Shown piece after piece: positions 23,398 through 32,720 of a stretch of 39,935 bases of DNA. The position numbers and the translations under genes are program-made. This stretch comes from Nitrosomonas oligotropha (lineage in GTDB: Bacteria > Pseudomonadota > Gammaproteobacteria > Burkholderiales > Nitrosomonadaceae). Where the stretch lies: the NCBI RefSeq assembly GCF_900106555.1, contig NZ_FNOE01000027.1, positions 1 to 39,935 on the forward strand, written 5' to 3'. The notes beneath the pieces are model-generated. The model was given only the letters and a program-made list of their open reading frames with translations. It searched no databases and had not been told where the DNA came from. Within the stretch, counting starts at the first letter, position 1. Each line of letters starts with the position of its first letter.

Positions 23398-24648
23398 ATG
23401 GAGAAATCAAAGCAAAAAAGCATGATGATTTTGGTGATCGTTCTTGGTGTCGCCTACATGGGTTATCGGGTCATTGAGTCCAGAGGAAACATGGCCGCTT
23501 TAGAAGAAAAAGCGATTGAAAATGACACTCCGACGGTAGCTATCGTTTATGCCAAGCCACTGCCTTCTACAGAAACCATCAAGCTTCCGGGTACCATTCA
23601 GGCTTGGTTTCAGGCGCCGATCTATGCCCAGGTATCCGGTTATGTGAAGATGTGGCACAAAGATTGGGGAGCGATCGTGAAAAAAGGGGATGTCCTTGCC
23701 GAAATCTATGCACCGGCTCTTGATGCCAAATACCGGCAAAGCAAGGCGGATTTGGAGTCGGAAATAGCCCTTAATAATCTTGCTAAACTCACTGCGGAGC
23801 GATATATTGCCTTGCGAAAAAACCAGGCGGTATCCGAGCAAGCGATTTCGGTAAAGGTTGCCGAAGCAAAAGCCCAACAGGCAAAGGTCAATGCCGCCAA
23901 ACAAAGAGTCAGTAACTATGAAGCATTAATTCAGTTCAAAACAATTGTTGCGCCGTATGACGGTGTAGTCATTAACCGTAGCATTAATGTGGGAGACTTC
24001 ATCAATAAGGAAGGCACTATCAGTACACCGGAAGGTGAAGTCCGCAATCTTTTTACTGTCGCGGACATCAGCCGGTTGCGTTTGTTTGTCAATGTACCTG
24101 AGGCATACGGTGCTGTTATGCATGATGGCTTGAAAGCCGATTTAACGGTGCCGCAATTTTCCAACCGGCATTTCACTGCCGAATTTTTAACTACTGCGCG
24201 CGGCTTCAATGAGAGTACACGTACGGTGGTTACCCAATTTGTGATTGAAAATGAAGAACGGGATCTGTGGCCTGGCTCCTATGCATCAGTCAATCTGACC
24301 GTAGAGGTTGCGCATAATCATCTCTCGATTCCATCCAGCTCGATGGTATTTGATGAAATGGGAGTTCGAGTTGCCTATGTAGATGAAAATGACCGTGTTC
24401 GCTTCAAGCCAATCACGGTAACCAGGTTCCTCGACGCTACTGTTGAAGTAAGCGGGGGCGTCACGACAGAGGACCGACTGATAAACAATCCCAGCGCTGC
24501 CCTGCTTGAAGGCGACCTGGTGAAAATTGTAACGCCCAGACCGGGATATGACATGATCAATGAACCAGTGGAATCACGTGAGAAGTCGAAATCAGCCTCA
24601 CATCCAAAAATGCCGGATCCGAGCCCAAAACAAGCGTTAGACGGATAG
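23398..24648 (+). CDS. RND periplasmic adaptor (membrane fusion protein)
   Basis: A 416-residue adaptor. It has one N-terminal membrane anchor (MMILVIVLGVAYMGYRVIE), a split biotinyl-lipoyl domain (QVSGYVKMWHKDWGAIVKKG and IVAPYDGVVINRSINVGDFI), a helical hairpin between them (about 110-180, many Ala, Lys and Gln) and a beta-barrel domain (RLRLFVNVPEAYG onward). It bridges the permease and the outer-membrane channel. The open frame begins earlier, at 23302, inside the permease gene; the ATG at 23398 is preferred because AAGGAG lies nine bases upstream and it follows the permease stop by one base. The Pro/Ser/Lys-rich tail is probably disordered. Confidence 0.9.
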   Translation: MEKSKQKSMMILVIVLGVAYMGYRVIESRGNMAALEEKAIENDTPTVAIVYAKPLPSTETIKLPGTIQAWFQAPIYAQVSGYVKMWHKDWGAIVKKGDVLAEIYAPALDAKYRQSKADLESEIALNNLAKLTAERYIALRKNQAVSEQAISVKVAEAKAQQAKVNAAKQRVSNYEALIQFKTIVAPYDGVVINRSINVGDFINKEGTISTPEGEVRNLFTVADISRLRLFVNVPEAYGAVMHDGLKADLTVPQFSNRHFTAEFLTTARGFNESTRTVVTQFVIENEERDLWPGSYASVNLTVEVAHNHLSIPSSSMVFDEMGVRVAYVDENDRVRFKPITVTRFLDATVEVSGGVTTEDRLINNPSAALLEGDLVKIVTPRPGYDMINEPVESREKSKSASHPKMPDPSPKQALDG

Positions 24649-24704
24649 CATGCACCATAACGATCATTTCAATCATTTGACTATAATTGACTGGCGGCGT
24701 AAAA

Positions 24705-26345
24705 ATGGAATCCATATTTTCAAGACTCTATCGTTTCGGCGTAAGATTGGGTGGTTTTTTATTTCTAGCAATCAGTCTGGCGGCTTGCAGTTCTCTTCCT
24801 TTTCCTGCATTTGATCTTTCACCTAAATATCAAGAACCTCAATTCGTTGTTCCGGATTCTTGGGAGGGAACGAGTTCTTTCGTTAAGGCTAATCCGTCGG
24901 ATGATGTACTCCGGCCCGATTGGTGGAAGCTATATGACGATCCAATTCTTGACAGCCTCGTAGAACAGGCGATGGCAGCCAATCCAGACTTGCATGCTGC
25001 AGCCGAAAGGTTTATTCAAGCACGTTATGCAATGATGAAGGCACGATCTCGATATTTCCCCCAAATGGGCTTTGGGTTTGGTGGCAACAATAACAGACAA
25101 TCCGACCATACCCTCTTCCGTGCTCCCGGAGAACCTGATAGCGATACTCAAGTTCTGATGGATGGAATTGCATCTTGGGAACCGGATTTCTGGTCGAAAC
25201 TCCGGAATGCCGCACAAGCCAAAATCTATCGTGCTGAGGAACGCGCGGCCGATTATGGACTGGCGCGCCTTATTCTGCAGGCGGAAATTGCATCGAATTA
25301 TTTCACACTGCGTGGACTGGATGCACAAATCGCGATTTACAAACAGTCGATCGACCTTTATAACTACTCATTAACTGTTGTAGAGACTCAGTTCGAAGGC
25401 AAGATCGCTTCTGCTCTCGACGTAGCGCGTGCTGAGTCTCTGTTGTACGCTACTGAGTCAAAATTGGCTCTGATGCATGGTGAGCGCAAAGTGATGGAAC
25501 AGGCTATTGCAATTCTCCTTAATCTTGCCCCAGCTAGTTTTAAACTCGAGCCGGTAGATAACCTCCTTGCCGCGAATTTTAGCCTTCCACAGACAGTTCC
25601 ATCTACTTTACTTGAACGCCGGCCCGATATTGCCGCTATGGAGCGCCGGATGGCACAAGCTAACCGCACCATTGGAATTGCACGCGCCGCTTTTTTTCCA
25701 AACGTATCCTTCCGGCTTGGGGGAGGGCTTGAGGATTCCGGACTCAATCTGCTTAGCTTGGCTAACAGTTTCTGGGCTTATGGTTCCTCTTTTTCCATTC
25801 CACTTTTTCAGGGTGGGTATCGTCGGGCGCAGCTACAACAATCATGGTCGGTCTATCGCGAGACAGAAAATTTATATCGCTCGACCGTACTGAACGCCTT
25901 TCGCGAAGTTGAGAATAACCTGACCCAGACTCATTGGATAACTATTGCTGCCGAGCGGCAGGATGCCGCCGTCGAAGCTGCACGTAAAACACAAAACCTT
26001 ACCATGGAACTGTATAAGGGCGCTTTGGCATCCAGTCTTGAACTCATTTATTCCCAACTCGGTACGCTGACGGCAAGTATCGATTCTGTGCAGATCAAGA
26101 CTGATCTACTGAAAGCATCGGTGGCGCTTATTCGTGCGCTTGGAGGAGGCTGGAATCGCGATCAATTACCCGCCGACAACGAAATTCAACCCTTTGGCGT
26201 ATTGCAATATACTGATCTTGATAAGCCAGCACCAGCTGGAGAGATTGACGTCGATGCGAATCCTGCTGATCGAAACAACAAAAACAATAACTTAACAAAA
26301 CCCTCAGTTGAGTCCTCGTACCTAAAAGTACGTAAATCGCCTTAA
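24705..26345 (+). CDS. Outer-membrane efflux lipoprotein, NodT/OprM family
   Basis: A 546-residue TolC-like channel protein. Lipoprotein signal with lipobox LAAC (Cys about residue 28, GFLFLAISLAACSS). It has the two OEP repeats with long coiled helices: PDWWKLYDDPILDSLVEQAMAANPDL begins the first (about 69-94), and LLERRPDIAAMERRMAQANRTIG with ARAAFFPNVSF opens the second, both diagnostic of NodT-type factors. The frame is open to a TTG at 24687, but the ATG at 24705 gives the normal signal. It completes the tripartite operon, 56 bp after the adaptor gene. The last 60 residues (Asn/Asp/Lys-rich) extend beyond the family's usual end. No terminator was seen after it. Confidence 0.9.
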   Translation: MESIFSRLYRFGVRLGGFLFLAISLAACSSLPFPAFDLSPKYQEPQFVVPDSWEGTSSFVKANPSDDVLRPDWWKLYDDPILDSLVEQAMAANPDLHAAAERFIQARYAMMKARSRYFPQMGFGFGGNNNRQSDHTLFRAPGEPDSDTQVLMDGIASWEPDFWSKLRNAAQAKIYRAEERAADYGLARLILQAEIASNYFTLRGLDAQIAIYKQSIDLYNYSLTVVETQFEGKIASALDVARAESLLYATESKLALMHGERKVMEQAIAILLNLAPASFKLEPVDNLLAANFSLPQTVPSTLLERRPDIAAMERRMAQANRTIGIARAAFFPNVSFRLGGGLEDSGLNLLSLANSFWAYGSSFSIPLFQGGYRRAQLQQSWSVYRETENLYRSTVLNAFREVENNLTQTHWITIAAERQDAAVEAARKTQNLTMELYKGALASSLELIYSQLGTLTASIDSVQIKTDLLKASVALIRALGGGWNRDQLPADNEIQPFGVLQYTDLDKPAPAGEIDVDANPADRNNKNNNLTKPSVESSYLKVRKSP

Positions 26346-26463
26346 GTGCAGAAGCTTTGGAGTTGTTTCCTTTGAACTAGGTTAGGTAATGGCGCTGCAA
26401 GCAAGCCGGTTCTGACGAGTACATGGGTGCCGATTGCTTCTCACGGTTGCACTACTTGGATGG

Positions 26464-26664
26464 TTACTTGATCGGTCGATTGACAGGATTTTCTGATACC
26501 TTCGGCGCATCCTCGCCAATCATCACTGGCCCACCGTCCCGCCAGACGACAGCGTACTGACCCAAGCGGCGTTTCCTTTCAAGTGCCTGCGTTACGGCTT
26601 TTTGCAGGGAATCCAGGATTACTTGGCTTTCTTTGGAAGGCGTTGTTTTCAGTGTAACTTTCAT
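26464..26664 (-). CDS. Small hypothetical protein (66 residues)
   Basis: A 66-residue protein: a basic, helical N-terminal half ([20 protein letters not shown], then [11 protein letters not shown]) and a short beta-like part [19 protein letters not shown] have a sense of a recurrent small family in mobile regions but cannot name it; an antitoxin-like DNA-binding protein is possible but unproven. Its ATG is 38 bp from the start of the divergent small ORF at 26703, so both may share a control region. The sequence between 26346 and 26463 has no recognisable gene. Confidence 0.5.
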   Translation of the reverse strand: MKVTLKTTPSKESQVILDSLQKAVTQALERKRRLGQYAVVWRDGGPVMIGEDAPKVSENPVNRPIK

Positions 26665-26702
26665 TCCGTAGCGCTCTTTAATAATTGGTGATAATAAATT
26701 TC

Positions 26703-27146
26703 ATGAAGAATATTACGGCCATCGCCCGTTTGTTCAAACACGGGGATCGGTATTTCACCATCATTCATGAAACAAATGCAATGATCGACCCTGTGACTAA
26801 ACACGTGGAAAAGATTACCAAGGCTGCGCGGGAAACGCCGCTCGATGTCGCGCAACACCCACGTTCGCTCGAACAGCTTGCTTACGAGAAAAAGCAAGAC
26901 TTGATCCCTTCCACTTATGTTGCTCAGTCACGGACAACTCCGACAAATAGGCAATCATCTTTCGTGTCGAGCGGTACATTCTGGCGCATTCGCCCTGTTG
27001 GAGTTGGTATCCAACCTTCGGATGGAAGCCCTTCAAACAACTTCATGCGCGCTTCGCCGATGCTGCCTAAAAGCCTGAGTTGCCTATTCCACTCTAGTGC
27101 CCAGAACCAGCCTTCATTGCTACAACGCATGATGGCCTTAAAGTAA
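26703..27146 (+). CDS. Hypothetical ORF whose 3' half overlaps the HNH gene antisense
   Basis: From ATG 26703 the first 75 or so codons ([20 protein letters not shown], then [20 protein letters not shown]) have natural codon use and a charged, helical look, as expected of a real small protein. From about 26924 to the stop at 27146 the frame runs antisense through the HNH nuclease gene and has low-complexity Ser/Pro composition, so that half is unlikely to be original. This may be a gene that lost its own 3' end when the HNH gene arrived. A competing minus-strand frame (26661-26897, TTG start, ending ATGA over the 66-residue gene) is less convincing. Function unknown. Confidence 0.3.
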   Translation: MKNITAIARLFKHGDRYFTIIHETNAMIDPVTKHVEKITKAARETPLDVAQHPRSLEQLAYEKKQDLIPSTYVAQSRTTPTNRQSSFVSSGTFWRIRPVGVGIQPSDGSPSNNFMRASPMLPKSLSCLFHSSAQNQPSLLQRMMALK

Positions 27147-27832
27147 CCCTGAGCCGATTCGATGTTCGCAAGACAATCCCAATCACGAACTCGGTTTGCA
27201 ATCTCGATTACCTGCGGATTGCCCCAATCGTTGTGCGTGTAGCTCCCATACCAGGTGAATTGATCTTGTGGTAGCAAGCGCATCTTTAGTGGGTCGAGAT
27301 AATCCTCCGAGCATATAAGAGCGAACAAGCCTTGGATATGGCTAAATGCGACCTCTCCGACTTGATCGTTGTCTAGCTGCGGGGGCCCAATCATTCCGAA
27401 CTTCAGAGACATTGGACCAATCGCAGTGGTTAAGGATGTATGTTCGTGGGCATCCTGTATCAGCACTCCCTTCTTCTTTGGGTGGAAGTCGCCTTTTCCC
27501 TTTCGAATTGCGACTTCGTTCACTCTAGTATTATCAATGCGGCCCGGGCTATTGAACAGTGTGATGCTTGAGACATGCCGCTCAGCGGAAGCCTTGCGAG
27601 CATTGCATGGCCTGCATGCACGAAAGAGGAAATTGAATGGTTGACCATCCATTGTTCCCGTGGGGACGAAGTTCCTTGCAATGAGATGTTCCTTGTCAGA
27701 CTCCGGAGGATTAGGTCCCTGCAAGAATGTTCCGCAGTAAATGCAGCATGCGTTCGAACCAACTTGAGACGGTGCGTACCAACTAATGGTTTCCCCGGTT
27801 TTTCTGCCAGTTCTAAAAGTTCTTTCGGTCAT
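26924..27832 (-). CDS. HNH-type endonuclease-like protein
   Basis: A 302-residue protein with an N-terminal zinc-ribbon/HNH-like motif: CIYCG (about 32-36), [11 protein letters not shown] (about 47-57, His as likely catalytic residue) and [15 protein letters not shown] (about 73-87), the C..C...H...C..CN..K layout of HNH nucleases. The rest ([12 protein letters not shown], then [10 protein letters not shown] and [19 protein letters not shown]) has no named domain and may bind a substrate or partner. A role in restriction, phage defence or element mobility is inferred only from the motif and the accessory context. It lies between the RND operon and the right direct repeat. An AT-rich leader lies upstream of the ATG, with no strong Shine-Dalgarno. 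Confidence 0.65.
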   Translation of the reverse strand: MTERTFRTGRKTGETISWYAPSQVGSNACCIYCGTFLQGPNPPESDKEHLIARNFVPTGTMDGQPFNFLFRACRPCNARKASAERHVSSITLFNSPGRIDNTRVNEVAIRKGKGDFHPKKKGVLIQDAHEHTSLTTAIGPMSLKFGMIGPPQLDNDQVGEVAFSHIQGLFALICSEDYLDPLKMRLLPQDQFTWYGSYTHNDWGNPQVIEIANRVRDWDCLANIESAQGYFKAIMRCSNEGWFWALEWNRQLRLLGSIGEARMKLFEGLPSEGWIPTPTGRMRQNVPLDTKDDCLFVGVVRD

Positions 27833-27920
27833 TCGTTATTCGTAGCATTGAGAATGCTTAACGTAATATATATAAAATTTTGTTCAATAATCTTGTTGAT
27901 AATGTCGCATAACCACTGAA

Positions 27921-28461
27921 TTTTCATAGAGTAACACTCTATAATTTTGATGCCAAGCTTCATCCGGTGGCTCGGTTGCAGCTCCAACAATCAAAGCGAT
28001 CCGGAATCGGCAATTAGGCTGCTACCGCTCCGCCAACACCACTTCAACCACCATCACTGCATCATTCCTTCTAAGCCATAATTCCACTTTCTCCCCCGCC
28101 TTCAACGTGCGCAAGATCGCCGCATACGATGCCAAATCGCTAACCGGTTGCCCAGCCAGTTGAATCAGAATATCGCCCGGTTGAAGTCCGGCTTGTTGCG
28201 CCGGGGAGCCGGGGAGGGTGTTGTCGATGCGTACGCCTTCACCCTTATAAGAGAAATCCGGGACGGTGCCGAGGCTGGTTTTGCGTTTTTCCTTCGGTGC
28301 GGCGGATTCGGCGGGAGCGGGGGCTGCCGATAGCGTGACCGTCAGCGGTTCGATGCGGTTGGCGAGGTATTCGGTGGCTTCCTTCAGGATCGCGGCGACT
28401 TTGACCAGTCCGGCGGTGTCGATTTTGTCGGCGGTGTCGCCGGGGGCGTGGTAGTCCTCGT
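27921..28461 (-). repeat. Right copy of the peptidase 3' direct repeat
   Basis: This is the partner of the copy at 18951-19549. Similarity starts at TTTCATAGAG in the non-coding DNA about 100 bp beyond the peptidase stop and continues into the coding end. Here it is part of the intact peptidase gene, and homology resumes at 28845 up to about 28910 after the segment deleted in the left copy. The sequence left of 27921 shows no relation to that left of 18951, so this is the homology boundary. Confidence 0.85.
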
Positions 28462-31400
28462 GCGCGCTGGCGAATAGTTGGATGGCGGGCACGCCGACCT
28501 GGATGAACGCCGCTTGGTCGCTGGAGCCGAAATCGTCTTGCACGGCGTTGACCGGAATGCCGGTGACGAAGCTCGCGCCGCGGAAGATGTGTACCAGTTC
28601 ACGTGCGCTGCCGGTGCCGAACACGGTGACCGGGTTGTTTTCCAGCCGACCGACGGTATCCAGATTCAACATCGCGATGACTTTTTCAACCGGGAATTGA
28701 TCATTCTTGCGGACATAGTGTTTGGAACCGAGCAGATTGGCTTCTTCGCCGGTGAATGCGGTGAAAATGACAGTGCGTTCCGGCTGCCATTTCGGCACGA
28801 TCTGACGTGCGAGCTCCAGCATCACGGCGATGCCGCTGGCATTGTCGTCCGCGCCGTGGTGGATTTTGCCCTGATGCGCGGCGCGCACGTCCGGCCAGCC
28901 GGTGCCGAGGTGGTCGTAATGCGCGCCGATTACCAGGCTTTGCCCGGCCAGTTGCGGATTGGTGCCGGGCAGGATGCCGACGACATTGCGCAGCGTGATA
29001 TTGCCTTTCGGCAGGCCGACATCCTGTTGCCAGGTCTGGAAATAGCTGTTGTCGTCACCGCCTGGCAGCAGGCCGATTTGCTGAAACTGTTTGGCAATAT
29101 ACGTAGCCGCATCGTCCAGCTCCGGCGTGCCGAGTTCGCGCCCTTTGTACGATTCGTGCGACAGGTGCGTGATATCCGCCATCATGCGGCTCTCGGAAAA
29201 CACCGGCGGCAGTTCTGCCAGCGCGCGGCGCGGCTTGGTGATGCCAGTGTGCGTGGTGTGAATCGTGTGGCCGTCTTGCTGTTTGATCCATTGTGTCAGC
29301 GGCGATTGCAGAACCGGCCATTGGCCTTTGCCGATGTTGGTCAATTCATCGCCCTTGAACACCAGGTAACTGTATTTGCGGTAATGCGGCAATTTGTTGG
29401 CGAGTTCGGCAATCGCCTTGGGGTTGTCGGCGGCGACCCACAGCAGCGTTTTGTCCGGATTGGCGGGTTGCCGGGTGGTCAATACCACGGCGTGACCGGC
29501 TTGCGGATAGCGTTTATGTTCCAGTTGCAATTGCTGAGATTGAACGGCAACACCACGATCCGTCAGGGCTTTCGGTACGGCATCGGCAAAACGGTTTTGC
29601 CAGCCCAAAATCCAAACGGTGCGATCTTCCGGTAACGTTTTCAATTGATCGTCGGTGACGATTTCCAACGGGCTCGATTGCGTTTTCTGCCAGTTGGCCG
29701 CCAATGCGCGGTAGGCCTCCAGCACGGCTTTTTGTTCGCGCGCGGGCAGGATCAGCAGCGGTTTTTCTGCGCCGAAACCTTGGGATAACGCGGAAGGAAT
29801 CTCGCGGCTATCGAGACGGCGGAACACGTCGAAATGCGGATCGAGGTCGATGCGCACCGGGCGGTTGGCGAATGTCATCTCGACCGTTTGTTTGGCTTGC
29901 TCGACGACGATATGCGATTCCACCGCCATGTCCTCGCCTTCCAGCGTGATGGAAACCGGTACCTTTAAGCGGTACGGTTCGCCTGGCTGGGTTTGCTCGA
30001 CGGTGAGCGTGAGCTTGAATCCATCCGCCGTGCGCTCGGTTTCCGCGCTGCGCAGCACCAGATCCGGCGCTCCGGTGCGATGCACCCACTGCTCGAAGCG
30101 TTGTGTCAGATCCTGACCGGTGCTGGTGTTGAACGTGGCGAGCAAATCGGCGAACGTCGCTTGCTGGAATTTGAATTGCTGGTAAAAGCGCCGCAGTGCT
30201 TTGGTGAACGCGTCATCACCGAGTTCCTGCCGCAGCATGTGAAAGAACATCATGGTTTTGCCGTAACCGACGGCTTCCGAGCTGGCGCTGTGGCGCGACA
30301 CGAAACGGATGACCGGGAAATCTTTCTCCTTGCCGACGAAATCGGCGTATTTTTGCAGTACATCGCGACGGTATTCCTCGCCTTTGCCGCGCTGCTCGTT
30401 GACCAGATGATCGGCGAGGTAAGCGGTCAGGCCTTCCGCCCAGTTGCCTTTGGCGTAATCGACGAACACGCCGTTGCCCCAGTAGTTGTGCAGAATTTCG
30501 TGCGGGTACGACGAGTGAAGAATGAACGGCAGGCGGATCACCTTGGAACCGAGCAGCGTGAACGACGGCATGCCGTAGCCGCTTTCCCAGAAATTCTCAA
30601 CCAATGCGAACTTCGTATAAGGATAGGGGCCGATCAGCTTGTTGTACATCGCAATGTACTGCGCGGTGGCGTCGAGATACCTCTGCGCCAATGGTTGATC
30701 GGCGCTGCGTAAATACACCATCGCGTTGACCGCACCGGCGGATTGCGTGTAGCGCTGGAATTTCGCGGCGATCAGATAAATATCGTCCTGCGGTTGTTTT
30801 TCCTCCCAAACCACGTTTTGTGCCGCGCTGGTTTTGTTCTCGCGCAGCAAAGTCCCTTGACTGACCACATCCCAATCGGGGGGCGTTTGAATGTCCAGCT
30901 GAAACGATACCAGCGCATCGCCGAACTGCGGATACCACGCACTGGCACTCGCCAGGAACACGCCTTCCGGTGAAATCACGCCCGGCGTGGAACCGAAACT
31001 ACGCGAATATTCCTGCCCCGGCCCTTGCACCGCGTGATGGATCTGGCCGCCATATTGCAGCGTGAACGCATCCTGCCCGGGCGATACGGTCACCGTGTAA
31101 TGCCGGATCGAAATCGGTCGAGATTTCAGTGCAACCTCATTGGCATCGGCTTCAAGCGTGGCATCCTGCACATCGCTAACCGCCAACCCGGCGTGCAAAT
31201 AGAATTCAAGTTGCACGGGCTCTTTAGCATTACGCATGTGATCCGGGATCTGAATCCGGTCTTTGACGCGGATTCCGGAAGTGCCCGGCGATAATTGGAT
31301 TTCCATGTGATGGTGGAAAGTTGGATTGCTTGCGGCGCCGATCTGGCTGCTGAAAACGCAAAGGATCGCAAGGAAAAAAGCTGATATAAGTTTTAGTGAT

Positions 31401-31483
31401 GTTCGCATTCTTTTTTTAAATCTGGAGGATAGGCTATTTATTGGAATATTCAGATAAACACAATGTTTTACCGCTGCCTGCAT
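28022..31483 (-). CDS. Multidomain exported peptidase: M1-like, M28 and PDZ
   Basis: A 1153-codon frame; the likely start is Met26 (ATG at 31406-31408), giving a signal peptide [20 protein letters not shown]. An M1-type gluzincin domain (about 55-490) has HEILH (328-332) with Glu350 in NWAEGLTAY; the spacer is 17 residues rather than the classical 18. After a linker comes an M28 aminopeptidase domain (about 770-1040): [38 protein letters not shown] and [12 protein letters not shown] supply the two-zinc ligands. A PDZ domain ends the protein (about 1073-1153). It should act in the periplasm or outside the cell on peptides, perhaps feeding one peptidase site from the other. It is divergent from the PD40 protein. 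A decayed second copy of its 3' end lies 9 kb away. Confidence 0.9.
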   Translation of the reverse strand: MQAAVKHCVYLNIPINSLSSRFKKRMRTSLKLISAFFLAILCVFSSQIGAASNPTFHHHMEIQLSPGTSGIRVKDRIQIPDHMRNAKEPVQLEFYLHAGLAVSDVQDATLEADANEVALKSRPISIRHYTVTVSPGQDAFTLQYGGQIHHAVQGPGQEYSRSFGSTPGVISPEGVFLASASAWYPQFGDALVSFQLDIQTPPDWDVVSQGTLLRENKTSAAQNVVWEEKQPQDDIYLIAAKFQRYTQSAGAVNAMVYLRSADQPLAQRYLDATAQYIAMYNKLIGPYPYTKFALVENFWESGYGMPSFTLLGSKVIRLPFILHSSYPHEILHNYWGNGVFVDYAKGNWAEGLTAYLADHLVNEQRGKGEEYRRDVLQKYADFVGKEKDFPVIRFVSRHSASSEAVGYGKTMMFFHMLRQELGDDAFTKALRRFYQQFKFQQATFADLLATFNTSTGQDLTQRFEQWVHRTGAPDLVLRSAETERTADGFKLTLTVEQTQPGEPYRLKVPVSITLEGEDMAVESHIVVEQAKQTVEMTFANRPVRIDLDPHFDVFRRLDSREIPSALSQGFGAEKPLLILPAREQKAVLEAYRALAANWQKTQSSPLEIVTDDQLKTLPEDRTVWILGWQNRFADAVPKALTDRGVAVQSQQLQLEHKRYPQAGHAVVLTTRQPANPDKTLLWVAADNPKAIAELANKLPHYRKYSYLVFKGDELTNIGKGQWPVLQSPLTQWIKQQDGHTIHTTHTGITKPRRALAELPPVFSESRMMADITHLSHESYKGRELGTPELDDAATYIAKQFQQIGLLPGGDDNSYFQTWQQDVGLPKGNITLRNVVGILPGTNPQLAGQSLVIGAHYDHLGTGWPDVRAAHQGKIHHGADDNASGIAVMLELARQIVPKWQPERTVIFTAFTGEEANLLGSKHYVRKNDQFPVEKVIAMLNLDTVGRLENNPVTVFGTGSARELVHIFRGASFVTGIPVNAVQDDFGSSDQAAFIQVGVPAIQLFASAHEDYHAPGDTADKIDTAGLVKVAAILKEATEYLANRIEPLTVTLSAAPAPAESAAPKEKRKTSLGTVPDFSYKGEGVRIDNTLPGSPAQQAGLQPGDILIQLAGQPVSDLASYAAILRTLKAGEKVELWLRRNDAVMVVEVVLAER

Positions 31484-31567
31484 TCTATATCATCGTGTGT
31501 TTACTTTCCTTTTAGGGTTATGCTTAAATGCTTTTTCATTTATTGGCGGCAAGACTCTTAAATTTCT

Positions 31568-32665
31568 ATGAAAAAGATGACACAGAAGAACACATTCCAT
31601 GCTTTGAGCGGTTTTTTATTTCCATTGGCGTTTCTAGCTACAAGCCAAGCGTATGCAAGCGATTTTATCACCGGCGAACAACAACTTTCCGTCAAGGAAA
31701 AACGCGCCGGTGAGGCGTATTACCGGGCGGATTCGAAGTGGATGATTTATCAAGCGGAAGTGGCGGACGATAATCCGTTTTATCAGATTTTCCTGAAGAA
31801 TATCGAATCCGGTGCGGTGACGCAGGTGTCGCCGGGTACCGGCAAAACCACGTGCGCGTGGGTGCATCCGGCGCAGGAAAAAGTATTGTTTTCGTCAACG
31901 CACGACGACAAGGAAGCCAAAGCTAAAATGGCCGCCGAGATCGAGCGCCGTAATGCGGGTGAACAGAAGTCGTATGCCTGGGATTACGACGAGTTCTACG
32001 ATATTTACGAAACTGGTTTCGATGGCAAAAACATACGGAATCTAACCAACACCCTGGGTTACGATGCCGAAGCGTCGTGGTCGCCGGACGGCAAATTGAT
32101 CGCTTTTGCTTCCAACCGCCGTGCATACAGCGGTGAATTGTCCGAAGAAGAACAAGCGCTTTTTAAAGCCAATCCGGCATCAATGATCGATATTTACATC
32201 ATGGACGCCGACGGCTCCAATGTCAAACGCCTGACGCAAACCAAAAGCTACGACGGCGGCCCGTTTTTCAGCCCGGACGGCAAACGGATTGTGTGGCGGC
32301 GTTTTTCGGATAATGGCCGCGAAGCGGAAATCTTCACGATGAATATCGACGGCAGCGATCAAAAACAAATCACGCGCTTGAATGCGATGTCTTGGGCGCC
32401 TTTTTACCATCCTTCCGGAAAATACATCATTTTCGCGACCAATTTGCACGGGCACCGCAATTTTGAGCTGTACATCGTCGACACCGATGGTCAGAAAGAG
32501 CCGGTGCGTGTGACCGATAAAGAAGGTTTCGACGGTTTGCCGGTATTTACACCAGATGGTAATCACATCACCTGGACCAGCGACCGCACACCCGGCAAGA
32601 AGGGATTGTTATTCCACGGCAAGTGGGATCATCAAAAAGCGTTGGAGAGTCTTGCACTGAAGTAA
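31568..32665 (+). CDS. Exported TolB-like beta-propeller (PD40 repeat) protein
   Basis: A 365-residue protein with a signal peptide (HALSGFLFPLAFLATSQAYA, cleavage near AYA-SD) and repeated PD40 blades: ASWSPDGKLIAFASNRR, GPFFSPDGKRIVWRRFSD, PFYHPSGKYIIFATNLHG and PVFTPDGNHITWTSDR, about one per 45-60 residues. It lacks the N-terminal TolB domain and is not next to pal or tolA, so it is not TolB proper. A periplasmic binding or scaffold role, perhaps with the divergent peptidase whose gene starts 84 bp away, is inferred. The start at 31568 has no clear Shine-Dalgarno; an ATG at 31577 preceded by AAAAAG is an alternative. Confidence 0.85.
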   Translation: MKKMTQKNTFHALSGFLFPLAFLATSQAYASDFITGEQQLSVKEKRAGEAYYRADSKWMIYQAEVADDNPFYQIFLKNIESGAVTQVSPGTGKTTCAWVHPAQEKVLFSSTHDDKEAKAKMAAEIERRNAGEQKSYAWDYDEFYDIYETGFDGKNIRNLTNTLGYDAEASWSPDGKLIAFASNRRAYSGELSEEEQALFKANPASMIDIYIMDADGSNVKRLTQTKSYDGGPFFSPDGKRIVWRRFSDNGREAEIFTMNIDGSDQKQITRLNAMSWAPFYHPSGKYIIFATNLHGHRNFELYIVDTDGQKEPVRVTDKEGFDGLPVFTPDGNHITWTSDRTPGKKGLLFHGKWDHQKALESLALK

Positions 32666-32685
32666 GTCAATTGGCTATAAAGAAG

Positions 32686-32720
32686 AGCGCTGGCGGATGA
32701 CAAGAAAGCCAGCGCTTTTT
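32686..32720. terminator. Intrinsic terminator between convergent genes
   Basis: AGCGCTGGC (32686-32694) and GCCAGCGCT (32708-32716) form a perfect 9-bp stem with a 13-nt loop, followed by a T-run (32716-32720). It ends the PD40 gene transcript. It probably also serves the convergent FimV-like gene, though the opposite strand has a weaker T-run. Confidence 0.88.

Noticed and set aside
26661..26897. A minus-strand 78-codon ORF ending in ATGA over the 66-residue gene
   Set aside because: It needs a TTG start without a Shine-Dalgarno, and the opposite frame from 26703 has more natural codon use.
28478..29635. A 385-codon plus-strand ORF opposite the M1-M28 peptidase gene
   Set aside because: It is the antisense of a clearly conserved M28 domain, with Arg/Gln/Ala-rich shadow composition and no motif of its own.
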